Assembly (NCBI GenBank): GCA_022823225.1
Contig: JAJDXM010000065.1
Coordinates: 36,978-100,977 of the forward strand
Reading direction: 5' to 3'
DNA: 64,000 nt
Source of the DNA: Gemmatimonadota bacterium
Lineage (GTDB): Bacteria > Gemmatimonadota > Gemmatimonadetes > Longimicrobiales > Gaopeijiaceae
Shown: positions 20,273 through 30,449 of the stretch, piece by piece
Layout: each line of letters opens with the position of its first letter
How positions within the stretch are numbered: the stretch's first letter is position 1
Program-made: the position numbers and the translations under genes
The notes under the pieces: model-generated
Told to the model about the DNA's origin: nothing
Database searches by the model: none
The model's input: the letters and a program-made list of their open reading frames with translations, nothing else

Positions 20273-21869
20273 GGACGCCCTCCAGCGGCATCCCCGCGGT
20301 GCCGATGGCCTCGTGGGTCAGCCCCGCGAATGCGCCGTGGTCTTCGGCCATCCGGTCGAAGGCTGCGGACGCGCTGGCCGGCGTCTCCAGACCTCGTGCC
20401 GCCGCAGCGAGCGCGCCGAGCACCAGCCAGGCCGGCCGCGCCGAACCCGGTGCGTGCAGTCCCTGCCGGAAGCACTGCGCCCGGCCCTGCACATTCACGA
20501 ACGACCCTTCCTCCTCGGCGAAGGTCGTCACGGGCAGCACGAAGTCGGCGTTCACGGCCGCGGGCGAGTCGAAGGTGCCCAGATAGACGAAGAGGCTGGC
20601 GTTCGCGCCGAATCCCTCGTCCTGGTCCCGAAGCCCGTCGCCGAGCACCAGCAGGATTCCGTCGTGGTCCGCCACGTCCTCGAGCCCTCCCTCTCCCTCG
20701 TCGTCTCCCACTCGCTCCAACCCCAGGATTCCCGCGCCATGGACATTGGGGGCCAGGTCCCGGCGCCGCACCAGAAGGGGGAAGCCGGGCAGGGGATCCT
20801 CGTCCGGGGCCCGGGGGCACCTGAACACCCCGGAGGCACCGCCGTCCGCCGCCCCGCCCACGGCCAGGAGTCCGGCGAGCGCTTCGTTCGAACAGAAGGG
20901 CGACCCCACCATCCTGACGCTCGCGCCATCCTCGCCCTGCAACCTCCCGAAGAGCAGCTGCAGCGCCTCCTGCCAATCCGCTTCCCGGCGCCCATTCCCC
21001 CGCCCCACCGCCGGCTCCTCGAGCCGGCCGGGATGGTTCATCCACTCGTAGTTGGCGCGCCCGTAGTCGCACATCCAGTGGCCGTTGACCTCCCGATTCT
21101 CTCGCGGCTTCAGCCGCTGGACCAGGTTGTCGCGGGTGTGGAGCTCGATGTTGCAGCCCTGCGAGCACCCCGGGCAGATCGACTCCGTGTGGTCCAGATC
21201 CCAAGCGCGCGCCTTGTGCAGGAAGTCCTTCGACACGAGCGCGCCGACCGGACAGATGTCCACGATGTTGCCCGCGTACGACGCCCCCTCGAGTCCATGT
21301 TCGAAGAAGGTGTCGATCACCGCGCGGCTCCCCCGCTCCACCACCGTCAGGCGCGGATCGCGGGCGACTTCCTCCATGAAGCGCACGCAGCGGGTGCACA
21401 TCACGCAGCGGTCGCCGTAGAAGAGCACGTCCCCACCGAAATCGTCCCGCCCGAAGACGCGCTTGGGCTCGCGGCCGCGTCCCTTTTCGCGGCCCTCCTC
21501 GAAGACGTAGTCCTGCAGCATGCACTCGCCCGACATGTCGCAGATGGGACAGTCGAGCGGGTGGTTGACGAGGTAGAACTCGAGCACGCCCTGGCGCATG
21601 CGCCTCGCTGGCGCGCTGTCGGTATGGACGACCTGGCCGTCCTGGGCCATCGTCACGCACGACGGCTGCAGCTTGGGCGCGCCCTCCACCTCGACGAGAC
21701 AGATCCGGCACTGGGCCGGCGCGCTCAGCCCCGGGTGGTAGCAATAGTGCGGCACCTCGACGCCGATCCCATCGGCGGCTTGCAGCAGCGAGGTCCCCTT
21801 CGGGACCGTGACCTCCCGGCCGTCGATGGTCAGGGTGACCGTGTCCGGCTTGCGCCCGTTATCCGGCAT
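20265..21869 (-). CDS. nuoG: NADH-quinone oxidoreductase subunit G, short form
   Basis: This 534-residue iron-sulfur subunit has the [2Fe-2S] ligands (HYCYHPGLSAPAQCRICLVE), the His-Cys3 N5 site (HPLDCPICDMSGEC), the N4 site (CVMCTRCVRF and CPVGAL) and a fourth CxxCxxxCx27C motif (CPGCSQGC then GHWMCDYGR) like cluster N7. The region after it, normally a 400-600 residue molybdopterin-oxidoreductase-like domain, is cut to under 300 residues. NuoG proteins are commonly 700-900 residues. All electron-carrying clusters are retained, so function in complex I is expected. Confidence 0.9.
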   Translation of the reverse strand: MPDNGRKPDTVTLTIDGREVTVPKGTSLLQAADGIGVEVPHYCYHPGLSAPAQCRICLVEVEGAPKLQPSCVTMAQDGQVVHTDSAPARRMRQGVLEFYLVNHPLDCPICDMSGECMLQDYVFEEGREKGRGREPKRVFGRDDFGGDVLFYGDRCVMCTRCVRFMEEVARDPRLTVVERGSRAVIDTFFEHGLEGASYAGNIVDICPVGALVSKDFLHKARAWDLDHTESICPGCSQGCNIELHTRDNLVQRLKPRENREVNGHWMCDYGRANYEWMNHPGRLEEPAVGRGNGRREADWQEALQLLFGRLQGEDGASVRMVGSPFCSNEALAGLLAVGGAADGGASGVFRCPRAPDEDPLPGFPLLVRRRDLAPNVHGAGILGLERVGDDEGEGGLEDVADHDGILLVLGDGLRDQDEGFGANASLFVYLGTFDSPAAVNADFVLPVTTFAEEEGSFVNVQGRAQCFRQGLHAPGSARPAWLVLGALAAAARGLETPASASAAFDRMAEDHGAFAGLTHEAIGTAGMPLEGVHA

Positions 21870-21926
21870 GTGCCGTCCTCCTCGGGTCCGGGGATCGAAC
21901 CGGGCGGGATGCTCGCGTGCGCCGCA

Positions 21927-23219
<1,293 letters not shown>

Positions 23220-23226
23220 GGTCTGG

Positions 23227-23910
23227 CTATTCCGGAGTCGGGGCGGTGTCGCCGCCGCCATTCAGTTCCGACTTGAGGCGCGCCAGGATCCCGGGCACGT
23301 CAGCCACGGAAACGTCCTCGAAATAGCGTTCATTGATCTGCACGCAGGTCGGGAAGCCGCAGGCCGCGAGGCACTCCGCCTCGGCCACGGTGAAGTTGCC
23401 GTCGGCCGAGGTGTCCCCCAGCTCGGTGCCCGTGTGCTCGAGGAAGGCCGCGAGGACCTCGTCGGCGCCGCAGAGATTGCAGGAGATGTTGGTGCAGACC
23501 TGTATGAGGAAGCGCCCCACGGGACGCTTGTTGTACATCGTGTAGAAGGTGGCCACGCCCCGCACATAGGCGCTGCCCAGCCCGAGCAGCTCCGCCACCT
23601 CGTCCATCGTCTCGGGGGAGACGTAGCCGCGCAGCTCCTGCGCCAGGTTCAGAGCCGGGAGCAGGGCGGCCATTGCCGTCGGGTAGCGGCTGCGGATCTT
23701 CTCGAACCGCTCCTGGTACGGGCCTTCGAAGAGGGGTGCGGCGGGGTCCCTTTCCACCAGCTGGAAGGGGTGGCTGGCCGCGGTACTGGGGTGCCTGCCC
23801 TCCGGGGGCAGCTCTCCCGCATAGCCGGCGCCCCGCACGTCGTCCTCGGTCAGGTCGAATTCCCCCGTGTTGCCGGCCCAGCCGGGGTTGTGGAAGCGCG
23901 CCCCGCTCAC
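23227..23910 (-). CDS. nuoE: NADH-quinone oxidoreductase subunit E ([2Fe-2S] N1a)
   Basis: This 227-residue thioredoxin-fold subunit has the N1a ligands in QVCTNISCNLCGAD (first cysteine pair) and EAECLAACGFPTCVQINE. The helical N-terminal segment LLPALNLAQELRGYVSPETM is typical. The start is a GTG overlapping the nuoD stop codon (GTGA). About 65 residues before the conserved core are variable, longer than in many NuoE proteins. Confidence 0.93.
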   Translation of the reverse strand: MSGARFHNPGWAGNTGEFDLTEDDVRGAGYAGELPPEGRHPSTAASHPFQLVERDPAAPLFEGPYQERFEKIRSRYPTAMAALLPALNLAQELRGYVSPETMDEVAELLGLGSAYVRGVATFYTMYNKRPVGRFLIQVCTNISCNLCGADEVLAAFLEHTGTELGDTSADGNFTVAEAECLAACGFPTCVQINERYFEDVSVADVPGILARLKSELNGGGDTAPTPE

Positions 23911-25184
23911 CGGTCGATCTCTCCCAGCACGATGTCCAGGCTCGCGTTGATCATGATGAGGTCCGCCATCAGGTGCCCCTCGGACAGCTTCGGTATCGCG
24001 GACAGGTTCACGAACGAGGGCGGCCGGATCCGCCAGCGCACCGGCTTCGGCCCCCCGTCGCCCACCACGTACATCCCAAGCTCCCCCTTCGAGCCCTCCA
24101 CCGAGAACCAGCAGTCCTCGGCGGGTGCAGGTATGCCCTCGGTGATGAGCTTGAAGTGGTGGATCATCGACTCCATGTCGGACATGCAGTCGGTCTTCGA
24201 CGGCAGGCTGATCCTCGGGTCCTCGACGTCCATGGGGCCATCCGGAAGCCGGTCGAGCGCCTGGTGGAGAATGCGGACGCTCTGGCGCATCTCCTCCATG
24301 CGGACCAGGTAGCGGTCGTAGCAGTCGCCGTGGCACCCGATCGGCACCTCGAAGTCGTAGCTCCCGTAGTCGTAGTAGGGCCGGTCCTTGCGCACGTCGT
24401 ACGGCACGCCGCTCGCCCGGAGGTTGGCCCCGGTCAGTCCGTGGTTCACCGCTTCTTCCGCCGAAATCGCCCCAATCCCCTGGGTCCGTCCGACGTGGAT
24501 CGCATTGCAGGTAAGAAGTCCGTCGATCTCGTCAAGGGTCGCGGGGAGATTGTCGGCGAATTCGCGGACACCCTTCGTCCAGCCCTCCGGCAGGTCGGCC
24601 ATCATCCCGCCGATCCGCGTCGACGATGTCGTGATGCGGGCACCGGTGAGCGCCTCGTGAAGCGTGTACACCTTCTCGCGCTGCTGGAAGGCGTAGAGGA
24701 AGGGGGTGAAGGCGCCCACGTCGATCGACCAGGTCCCGAGCCAAAGCAGGTGGGAGAAGATCCGGTCCATCTCCATGCAGATCACCCGCGCGACCTTGCA
24801 GCGTTCCGTTACCTCGATGCCCATAAGCTTTTCCACGGCCATCACATAGGCGCAGTTGTAGATGAGCGGCGCGAGGTAGTCCATCCGGTCGGTCAGCGTC
24901 ACGATCTGGTTCCAGGTGCGGTACTCGCCCAGCTTCTCGAAGGACGAATGGAGGTAGCCGAGCCGCGGCACCACGCTCACAACCGTCTCGCCGTCGAGCT
25001 CCACCACCAGACGCAGCACGCCGTGGGTCGCGGGATGCTGCGGCCCGACGTTCACCAGCATCGTCTGGGAGCCAAGTTCGGGTTCGGGTGCGTCGAAGGG
25101 CTCCGTCGGGCTGGCGACCGGCTTTCCGTGCGGTCCCATCTCGGGGTTGCGTCGGACGGCGTATTCGACCGTGCTAGAGGACAT
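23907..25184 (-). CDS. nuoD: NADH-quinone oxidoreductase subunit D
   Basis: This 425-residue 49-kDa-type subunit lies at the quinone site. Conserved stretches include MLVNVGPQHPATHGVLRLVV, LGYLHSSFEKLGEYRTWNQ and YYDYGSYDFEVPIGCHGDCY. The ATG at 25184 (GAGGGGG upstream) overlaps the end of nuoC by 11 bases. NuoC and NuoD are separate here, unlike the fused NuoCD of enterobacteria. Confidence 0.95.
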   Translation of the reverse strand: MSSSTVEYAVRRNPEMGPHGKPVASPTEPFDAPEPELGSQTMLVNVGPQHPATHGVLRLVVELDGETVVSVVPRLGYLHSSFEKLGEYRTWNQIVTLTDRMDYLAPLIYNCAYVMAVEKLMGIEVTERCKVARVICMEMDRIFSHLLWLGTWSIDVGAFTPFLYAFQQREKVYTLHEALTGARITTSSTRIGGMMADLPEGWTKGVREFADNLPATLDEIDGLLTCNAIHVGRTQGIGAISAEEAVNHGLTGANLRASGVPYDVRKDRPYYDYGSYDFEVPIGCHGDCYDRYLVRMEEMRQSVRILHQALDRLPDGPMDVEDPRISLPSKTDCMSDMESMIHHFKLITEGIPAPAEDCWFSVEGSKGELGMYVVGDGGPKPVRWRIRPPSFVNLSAIPKLSEGHLMADLIMINASLDIVLGEIDR

Positions 25185-25920
25185 CGGCTTCCCCCTCGCC
25201 GCCCGCGCCGGCACCGCTCGCCTTCGCCTCGTCCCCATCGTCCGCGCCGCTCGCCACCACTTGCGGAGTCCGCTCGCCGATCTCGCCGGGCATGTAGTAG
25301 TCCTCCGGATCCTGGGTCAGCGCCCGGCGCGTCTGCTCCGCGCGCGAGAACCGGCCCCGCAGCGGGAAGTCCTTCCGCAGCGGGTGCCCTTCGGCGTAGT
25401 TCTCCGGCATGAGGATCCGCCGAAGGTCCGGGTGACCCCGGAAGTGCACGCCGAAGAGGTCGTAGACTTCGCGTTCAAGCCAGTTCGCTCCCTGCCAGAT
25501 CCCGGTGACGCTCTCGATTTCCAGCGCGTCAAGCGGGAGCTCGCACTTGACCCTGAGGGCCGAGCGTTGGGGGATCGACCAGAGCTGGTAGACGACCTCG
25601 ATCGGCCTTCCGCCGCCATGGTCGACCGCGGTCACGTCGGCGAGGTGATCGTAGTGCTGGTCGGGCGTCTCGTGGAGCCAGCGCAGGATTTCGGCGACGC
25701 GCCCGGAGTCGATATGGACGACATCCTGATCGCCGGCGCATACCCGGTTGCGGAGAACTCCGTCCGGGAACTGTCGGCGCAGCGCGGTCACGGAGGGGTT
25801 GACCGGCGGAACGTTCCCCGCCTCGGCCGTGTCGGGCGCGGGGTCGTGTCCCTTCCGCCCTCCGGCCGCCACCAGTCCGAAATCGGGCGCGGAGCCCCCG
25901 GATCCCAGGTCGGACGTCAA
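25174..25920 (-). CDS. nuoC: NADH-quinone oxidoreductase subunit C
   Basis: This 30-kDa-type peripheral subunit of about 248 residues has the family signature WLEREVYDLFGVHFRGHPDL followed by RRILMPENYAEGHPLRKDFP. The outermost start is a TTG at 25920 with no clear ribosome site; several internal GTG codons could be the true start, since the first 35 residues are not conserved. The C-terminal 40 residues are acidic and Ala/Gly-rich. It lies between nuoB and nuoD. Confidence 0.88.
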   Translation of the reverse strand: MTSDLGSGGSAPDFGLVAAGGRKGHDPAPDTAEAGNVPPVNPSVTALRRQFPDGVLRNRVCAGDQDVVHIDSGRVAEILRWLHETPDQHYDHLADVTAVDHGGGRPIEVVYQLWSIPQRSALRVKCELPLDALEIESVTGIWQGANWLEREVYDLFGVHFRGHPDLRRILMPENYAEGHPLRKDFPLRGRFSRAEQTRRALTQDPEDYYMPGEIGERTPQVVASGADDGDEAKASGAGAGGEGEADVL

Positions 25921-25963
25921 CGCACCGGCCCCCGGACGGGAAGGCGGAAGTTGGGAGCAACGG

Positions 25964-26617
25964 TCACGGGAGGCGGTCCTCCGGGCGACCGATCGCGCCG
26001 GTTTCCACCAGGCCGCTGACCCGGTTCTGATCGGTCGAGTTGCCGAAAGGCCCCGTCAGATCGGCGACCTCCTCGTCGCCGGCGCGCGGCCGGCCGGCCC
26101 CGAGCGGATCCTCGGCCCGCAGCGCGGCGTGATCGGCCAGACTCTCGCCCCGGATCTTCTCCTGAACCATCATCAGCCCGTAGATCAGCCCCTCCGGGCG
26201 CGGGGGGCATCCCGGAATGTAGACGTCCACCGGCACGATCGTGTCGATCCCCTGCACCATCGAGTACACGTCGAAGACGCCGCCCGACGACGCACAGGCG
26301 CCCATGGAGATGCACCACTTCGGCTGCATCATCTGGTCCCAGATCCGGCGCAGCACCGGCGCCAGCTTGTACGGCACGCGCCCCGCGCAGATGAGCACGT
26401 CCGCCTGCCGGGGACTGAACGACATGCGCTCCATCCCGAAACGGGCCAGATCGAAGTTGCTCGCCGCCGACGCCATCATCTCGATCGCGCAGCAGGCGGT
26501 CCCGAAGGGCATCGGCCAAAGCGAATTGCGCCGCGCCCAGTTCACCACGAAGTCGAGCCGAGTGGTGAGAAAGGCCGGCGTGCCGGCACCGGGAAGTCCC
26601 GGGTTCGCTACTCCCAT
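25964..26617 (-). CDS. nuoB: NADH-quinone oxidoreductase subunit B ([4Fe-4S] N2)
   Basis: This subunit of about 217 residues holds cluster N2, which reduces quinone. The ligands are visible in [21 protein letters not shown] and [13 protein letters not shown] [13 protein letters not shown]. The ATG at 26617 overlaps the end of nuoA by ten bases. The C-terminus after the core is a polar extension of about 50 residues rich in Ala, Arg and Asp. Confidence 0.95.
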   Translation of the reverse strand: MGVANPGLPGAGTPAFLTTRLDFVVNWARRNSLWPMPFGTACCAIEMMASAASNFDLARFGMERMSFSPRQADVLICAGRVPYKLAPVLRRIWDQMMQPKWCISMGACASSGGVFDVYSMVQGIDTIVPVDVYIPGCPPRPEGLIYGLMMVQEKIRGESLADHAALRAEDPLGAGRPRAGDEEVADLTGPFGNSTDQNRVSGLVETGAIGRPEDRLP

Positions 26618-26964
26618 TCCAGGCCCCCTTTCCTCCATTCGTACAGCAGCCCCACGGCCAGCACGGCCACGAACAGGAACACGGCCACGAAGGGGCCCCA
26701 CCCGAGTTCGCGCACCCGTACCGCCCAGGGGACGAGGAAGATCGTCTCGAGGTCGAAGACGATAAAGCTGATCGCCACCATGTAGAACTTGATCGAGAAG
26801 CGAGCCCGGGTGTCCCCGAGGGGGATCATCCCCGACTCATAGGGCATCGACTTCTGTGCGGTGGGGCGGCTCGGGTTGAGGACGTGCGACGCGACCGCCA
26901 TCCCCACGGCGTTCAGGACCGTCACGCCGAAGATGATCAGGAGCGGTATGTAGGACTTCGCCAT
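26608..26964 (-). CDS. nuoA: NADH-quinone oxidoreductase subunit A
   Basis: This 118-residue, three-helix subunit is the first gene of the complex I operon. The conserved loop [20 protein letters not shown] and the motif [16 protein letters not shown] are both present. The ATG at 26964 has only a weak ribosome site. A candidate promoter and a Rex-like palindrome lie 84-156 bases upstream. Confidence 0.95.
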   Translation of the reverse strand: MAKSYIPLLIIFGVTVLNAVGMAVASHVLNPSRPTAQKSMPYESGMIPLGDTRARFSIKFYMVAISFIVFDLETIFLVPWAVRVRELGWGPFVAVFLFVAVLAVGLLYEWRKGGLEWE

Positions 26965-27047
26965 GCCGGTCGATGGCCCCCGTGTTGGTTTCCCATCCCG
27001 TCCGCGCCCGCCCGGTCCCCACCACCGGTGGGAGAACCAGCGCACGC

Positions 27048-27079
27048 CATGCGCTTGTGAAAACTTTCACGAGCGCATG
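27048..27079. promoter_or_regulatory. 32-bp palindrome containing a Rex-type operator, upstream of nuoA
   Basis: The two 16-base arms match at 14 of 16 positions around a centre between 27063 and 27064. The inner 18 bases (27055-27072) read TTGTGAA-AACT-TTCACGA, one base away from the Rex repressor consensus TTGTGAA-N4-TTCACAA. Rex senses the NADH/NAD+ ratio and controls respiratory genes, including nuo, in actinobacteria. The site lies about 13-30 bases after the predicted start of nuo transcription, where binding would block elongation. No U-run follows, so a terminator is unlikely. A rex gene is not in the window. Confidence 0.65.
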
Positions 27080-27091
27080 AATCAAGGCTGA

Positions 27092-27120
27092 AAGATACTG
27101 GCCAACACGGGCGGATTCAA
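27092..27120 (-). promoter_or_regulatory. Candidate sigma70-type promoter of the nuo operon
   Basis: Read on the minus strand, TTGAAT (27120-27115) is followed after 17 bases by TATCTT (27097-27092). Both hexamers match the consensus at four of six positions with ideal spacing. Transcription would start near 27085, leaving a leader of about 120 bases before nuoA that contains the Rex-like palindrome. This is a pattern match only. Confidence 0.45.
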
Positions 27121-27212
27121 GGTTCCTGTCCTCGCCAGCCCGTGGAACGAGCCCCCGCCGCCTTCGGGAGGGTCGGCGACCGGCCCGGGCACCGCTTCGG
27201 TCCCCGCCCCGG

Positions 27213-27241
27213 TTGCGCGACACGCCACATTGTCATATACC
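27213..27241 (+). promoter_or_regulatory. Candidate promoter of dcd
   Basis: TTGCGC (27213-27218), a 17-base spacer and TATACC (27236-27241) lie about 80 bases before the dcd start codon. Match quality is moderate. The region is AT-richer than its surroundings. Confidence 0.35.
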
Positions 27242-27319
27242 GAATCATGTGGACGATACCGTTCATCGAGTTGCCGGCCCACCCCCAATCGGCTCCCCAG
27301 GGAAGCACGCGTGTGATCG

Positions 27320-27871
27320 ATGCCCGTCAAGAGTGACCGCTGGATCCGCAGAATGGCCCTCGATCACCGCATGATCGAGCCCTTCGAGAGCGGTCAGGTC
27401 AGGAACGGCAGCATCTCCTACGGACTCTCCTCCTTCGGCTACGACATCCGCGTGGCACCGGAGTTCAAGGTCTTCACCAACGTCCACAACCTGGTGGTGG
27501 ACCCGAAGGCGTTCGACGAACGGTCATTCGTGGATGTCACGGGTGACTGCATCATCCCGCCGAATTCGTTCGCGCTGGCACGGACCGTGGAGCACTTCAA
27601 AATCCCCCGCGACGTGCTCGTGCTGTGCGTGGGCAAGAGCACCTATGCGCGCTGCGGCATCATCGTCAACGTGACCCCCCTGGAACCGACCTGGGAGGGG
27701 TTCCTGACGCTGGAGATATCCAACACCACCCCTCTTCCGGCGAAGATCTACGGCGGCGAAGGGATCGCCCAGCTGGTCTTCTTTCAGGGAGACGAACCGC
27801 CGAAGGTGGCGTACGCGGACCGGAGCGGGAAGTACCAGGGACAGGTGGGGGTCACGCTGCCGAAGCTGTAG
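27320..27871 (+). CDS. dcd: dCTP deaminase
   Basis: This 183-residue enzyme deaminates dCTP to dUTP for thymidylate synthesis. The catalytic and binding signature is [19 protein letters not shown] followed by [13 protein letters not shown] with the catalytic glutamate. The N-terminal [17 protein letters not shown] is also typical. It is divergent from the nuo operon; the 355-base space between holds both candidate promoters and the Rex-like site. Confidence 0.93.
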   Translation: MPVKSDRWIRRMALDHRMIEPFESGQVRNGSISYGLSSFGYDIRVAPEFKVFTNVHNLVVDPKAFDERSFVDVTGDCIIPPNSFALARTVEHFKIPRDVLVLCVGKSTYARCGIIVNVTPLEPTWEGFLTLEISNTTPLPAKIYGGEGIAQLVFFQGDEPPKVAYADRSGKYQGQVGVTLPKL

Positions 27872-27900
27872 GAGCAGCGGGGCTTTGCGCCACGCGGACG

Positions 27901-28455
27901 CTACGGCTCCACCGCGAGCAGCTCGAGGACATACACCAGCACCGAGTTGCCCGGCACGCGCCCGTCCGATGAACCCGCGCCCCCGAACCCGAGCCTCGGC
28001 GGCACGACGAGCTGGCGCCTCCCGCCGAGGCGCATGCCTTCGAGCCCGAGGTCCCACGCCGCGATGGTCTGGCCGCTGCCCACCTGGTAGTACACCTCCC
28101 CGTCGAAAGGGCTGACGAAGGCGCCGGGGGAGAACTGATTCGCCGGATAGGTTCCCGTGTCGACGGAGGTGCCGTCGTGGAGCCAGCCCTGGTAGTTGAA
28201 CTGCGCCCCGACCTCTGGCTGCGCCCGCGCGCCCGCGCCCTCCGCCAGGTCGCGAATGTAGAGGCCGGACGGCAGCCTGGTCATCCGCGAGATGTCGACG
28301 TCCAGCCGGGGGGCGAATTCCAGCGATTCGATGTCCGGCGGCTCCGGTGTGGTTGGGGTCTCGCGGCACGCGGTGGAAGCGCCGGCCGCGAGCGCGACGA
28401 TGCAGGCGGCCCGCAACACGATGGGCGGGCGCAAACCGGGTCGGGTGTGTATCAT
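27901..28455 (-). CDS. FKBP-type peptidyl-prolyl isomerase, lipoprotein-like
   Basis: This 184-residue protein has a hydrophobic leader ending in GASTAC, a plausible lipobox cysteine. The FKBP domain has YQGWLHDGT at the start of the fold, DLGLEGMRLGGRRQLVVPP in the middle and VLVYVLELL at the end. A longer insert after the first conserved aspartate is visible. It would act as a periplasmic folding helper. It is convergent with dcd, 29 bases apart. The ATG at 28455 starts just before the leader. Confidence 0.85.
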   Translation of the reverse strand: MIHTRPGLRPPIVLRAACIVALAAGASTACRETPTTPEPPDIESLEFAPRLDVDISRMTRLPSGLYIRDLAEGAGARAQPEVGAQFNYQGWLHDGTSVDTGTYPANQFSPGAFVSPFDGEVYYQVGSGQTIAAWDLGLEGMRLGGRRQLVVPPRLGFGGAGSSDGRVPGNSVLVYVLELLAVEP

Positions 28456-28598
28456 GTCAGTGTGCCGTGGCCGGTCCGGACGGATGCGTTGCAGGTTCGG
28501 ACGGACGGGGTGGGCGGCGGCTTTCGAAGGGGTAGACTGCTGCAACTGCCGTTGCCGGGCAAGGCTTGCCGGCCGCGGCTTCAGACAGGAGAACCGTG

Positions 28599-29384
28599 AT
28601 GAGGAACCCATTGAAGAGAATCGTGGCCGCCGGTTTCCCGGTGGCGCTGATCCTGGCCGGCGCCGCCGCAGTCGGGGGCGGGTCCGGCAGCGCCGACGAG
28701 AAGGCCGAGCAGCTGGTCGACACCTGGATCGAGGCGCTGGGGGGGATGGAGACCTACTGGAAGCTCCACAGCGCCTCCTTCACACTGACGACCGAAATCT
28801 GGGATCCGGAATCCGGACGACTCAGGCGGACGCGCCCCCGCTACGTCACGATCGCCCGCCTGGAGACCGGCGAGGCGGCCCGGATCGAGCGCTGGGAGGG
28901 CAACGACTTCATCCAGCACGGCTTCGACGGCGTTCAGGAGTGGGCCGTCATGAACGGGGAAACCCTCGGGCCCGGCGACAAGGACTACGACGAGGCGCGC
29001 TACGTCTCCGGCGATGTCTTCTACTGGATCGGCCTGCCCTTCAAGCTGAAGGACCCCGGCGTCTTCCTCCACTACGACGGGACCGACGAGGAGGGGCGCC
29101 ACCTGGTGCGCGTCACCTTCGGCGAGGGGGTCGGAGACCACAACGACACCTGGTACTATGTCTTCGAGGAAGGGAGGGCGATGCCGGTGTCCATCGGATA
29201 CCGGGAGGAGGGGCGCCAGAACATCAGCCGCACGTATTGGGAGGATGTCCGCGAGGTCGACGGCTACATCTTCACCGGTCGCCGCGTCCACGTGAACGCC
29301 GACGGGAAGATCTGGAAGGTTCTCGTCACGACCGACTTCGTGCTCAATCCGGAGGTGGATCCGGCGGTGTTCAAGGGACCGTAG
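28599..29384 (+). CDS. Secreted protein of unknown function (DUF6503/LolA-like layout)
   Basis: This 261-residue protein has a signal peptide (NPLKRIVAAGFPVALILAGA) and begins its mature part with a helix (EQLVDTWIEALGGMETYWKL). Then come long alternating beta segments, including ARIERWEGNDFIQHGFDG and YIFTGRRVHVNADGKIWKVL. This layout recalls lipoprotein-carrier-like beta folds and DUF6503 proteins; I cannot confirm either. An AGGAG ribosome site lies eight bases before the ATG. It is divergent from the FKBP gene. Confidence 0.75.
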   Translation: MRNPLKRIVAAGFPVALILAGAAAVGGGSGSADEKAEQLVDTWIEALGGMETYWKLHSASFTLTTEIWDPESGRLRRTRPRYVTIARLETGEAARIERWEGNDFIQHGFDGVQEWAVMNGETLGPGDKDYDEARYVSGDVFYWIGLPFKLKDPGVFLHYDGTDEEGRHLVRVTFGEGVGDHNDTWYYVFEEGRAMPVSIGYREEGRQNISRTYWEDVREVDGYIFTGRRVHVNADGKIWKVLVTTDFVLNPEVDPAVFKGP

Positions 29385-29466
29385 CGCGTTCACGGGTGCT
29401 CGCCGCGGATCCGGCGACCTCCGGGAATTCCGGCCGACCGGCAAACCGCAGGGAGCGGCCCTGCCG

Positions 29467-30393
29467 CTACAGACTCGCCATGACCGCCCGCACGTGGTCC
29501 GCGCTCTTCGCCAGCGCGGCGCTCTCGCTGTCGGTGAGTTCGACCTCGACCACCTCCATCAGGCCGCCTTCCCCAAGTTTGCAGGGCACGCCCAGATAGA
29601 TGCCCTGCTGCCCGTACTCGCCCTCCAGGTACGCGGCCGCCGGAAGAATGCGCCGCTTGTCGCGCACGATCGACTCGGCCATCTGCACCGCCGCCGCCGA
29701 GGGCGCGTAGTAGGCGCTACCCGTCTTCAGATGCTTCACGATCTCGGCCCCCCCGTTGCGGGTGCGCTCGATGATCGCGTCGAGACGGGCCCGCCCGACA
29801 AGGCGCGAGACCGGGATGCCGCTGACGGAGGTGTAGGACACGAGCGGCACCATCGTGTCGCCGTGCCCGCCCAGGACCATCGCCTGGATGTCCTCGACGC
29901 TCACGTCCAGCTCCATGGCGATGAAAGCGCGGAAGCGGGCCGTGTCGAGGACGCCCGCCATGCCGATGACCCGCTCGCGCGGGAACCCGGTCGTTTCCCT
30001 GGCGACGTAGGCCATCACGTCGAGGGGGTTCGAAACCACGATCACCACTGCATCCGGCGCCACCCGCGCGATCTCGCTGCTCACCGACCGCACGATGCCG
30101 GCGTTGGTGCGCAACAGGTCGTCGCGGCTCATCCCCGGCTTGCGGGCGATCCCCGCCGTCACGATGAAGAGATCGGACCCTTCGGCGGGGCAGTAGTCGT
30201 TCGCGCCCGTGACCATCGTGTCGAAGCCCTCGACCGGCGCGCTCTGCCACTGGTCGAGACCTTTCCCCTGCGGAATGCCCTCGACGATGTCGATGAGGAC
30301 GACCTCCCGGCACAACTCCTTCTCGGCGAGCCTCTGGGCACAGACTTCGCCGACGTGCCCGGCGCCGACTACGGTGATTTTTCCGGCAGACAT
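29467..30393 (-). CDS. mdh: Malate dehydrogenase (lactate-dehydrogenase-like type)
   Basis: This 308-residue NAD-dependent enzyme has the [13 protein letters not shown] dinucleotide motif at the N-terminus with an aspartate acceptor (VVLID), the mobile substrate loop [12 protein letters not shown] and the catalytic [10 protein letters not shown]. The Met-Ser-Arg of the loop favours malate over lactate. It oxidises malate to oxaloacetate in the TCA cycle. It lies alone between a convergent gene and the moa operon. Confidence 0.93.
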   Translation of the reverse strand: MSAGKITVVGAGHVGEVCAQRLAEKELCREVVLIDIVEGIPQGKGLDQWQSAPVEGFDTMVTGANDYCPAEGSDLFIVTAGIARKPGMSRDDLLRTNAGIVRSVSSEIARVAPDAVVIVVSNPLDVMAYVARETTGFPRERVIGMAGVLDTARFRAFIAMELDVSVEDIQAMVLGGHGDTMVPLVSYTSVSGIPVSRLVGRARLDAIIERTRNGGAEIVKHLKTGSAYYAPSAAAVQMAESIVRDKRRILPAAAYLEGEYGQQGIYLGVPCKLGEGGLMEVVEVELTDSESAALAKSADHVRAVMASL

Positions 30394-30449
30394 TCAGGTG
30401 TTGTTCTCCGTGCGTGAAAGTGCGTGAAGCGATCGGCGGCCCGCTCGAC

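Noticed and set aside
27048..27079. The nuo palindrome as a rho-independent terminator
   Set aside because: It has no U-run on either strand and lies in the leader region of a gene start rather than after a gene.
29448..29464. GCAGGG/CCCTGC hairpin beside the mdh stop codon
   Set aside because: The six-pair stem with no U-tract is too weak in this GC-rich sequence to call a terminator.
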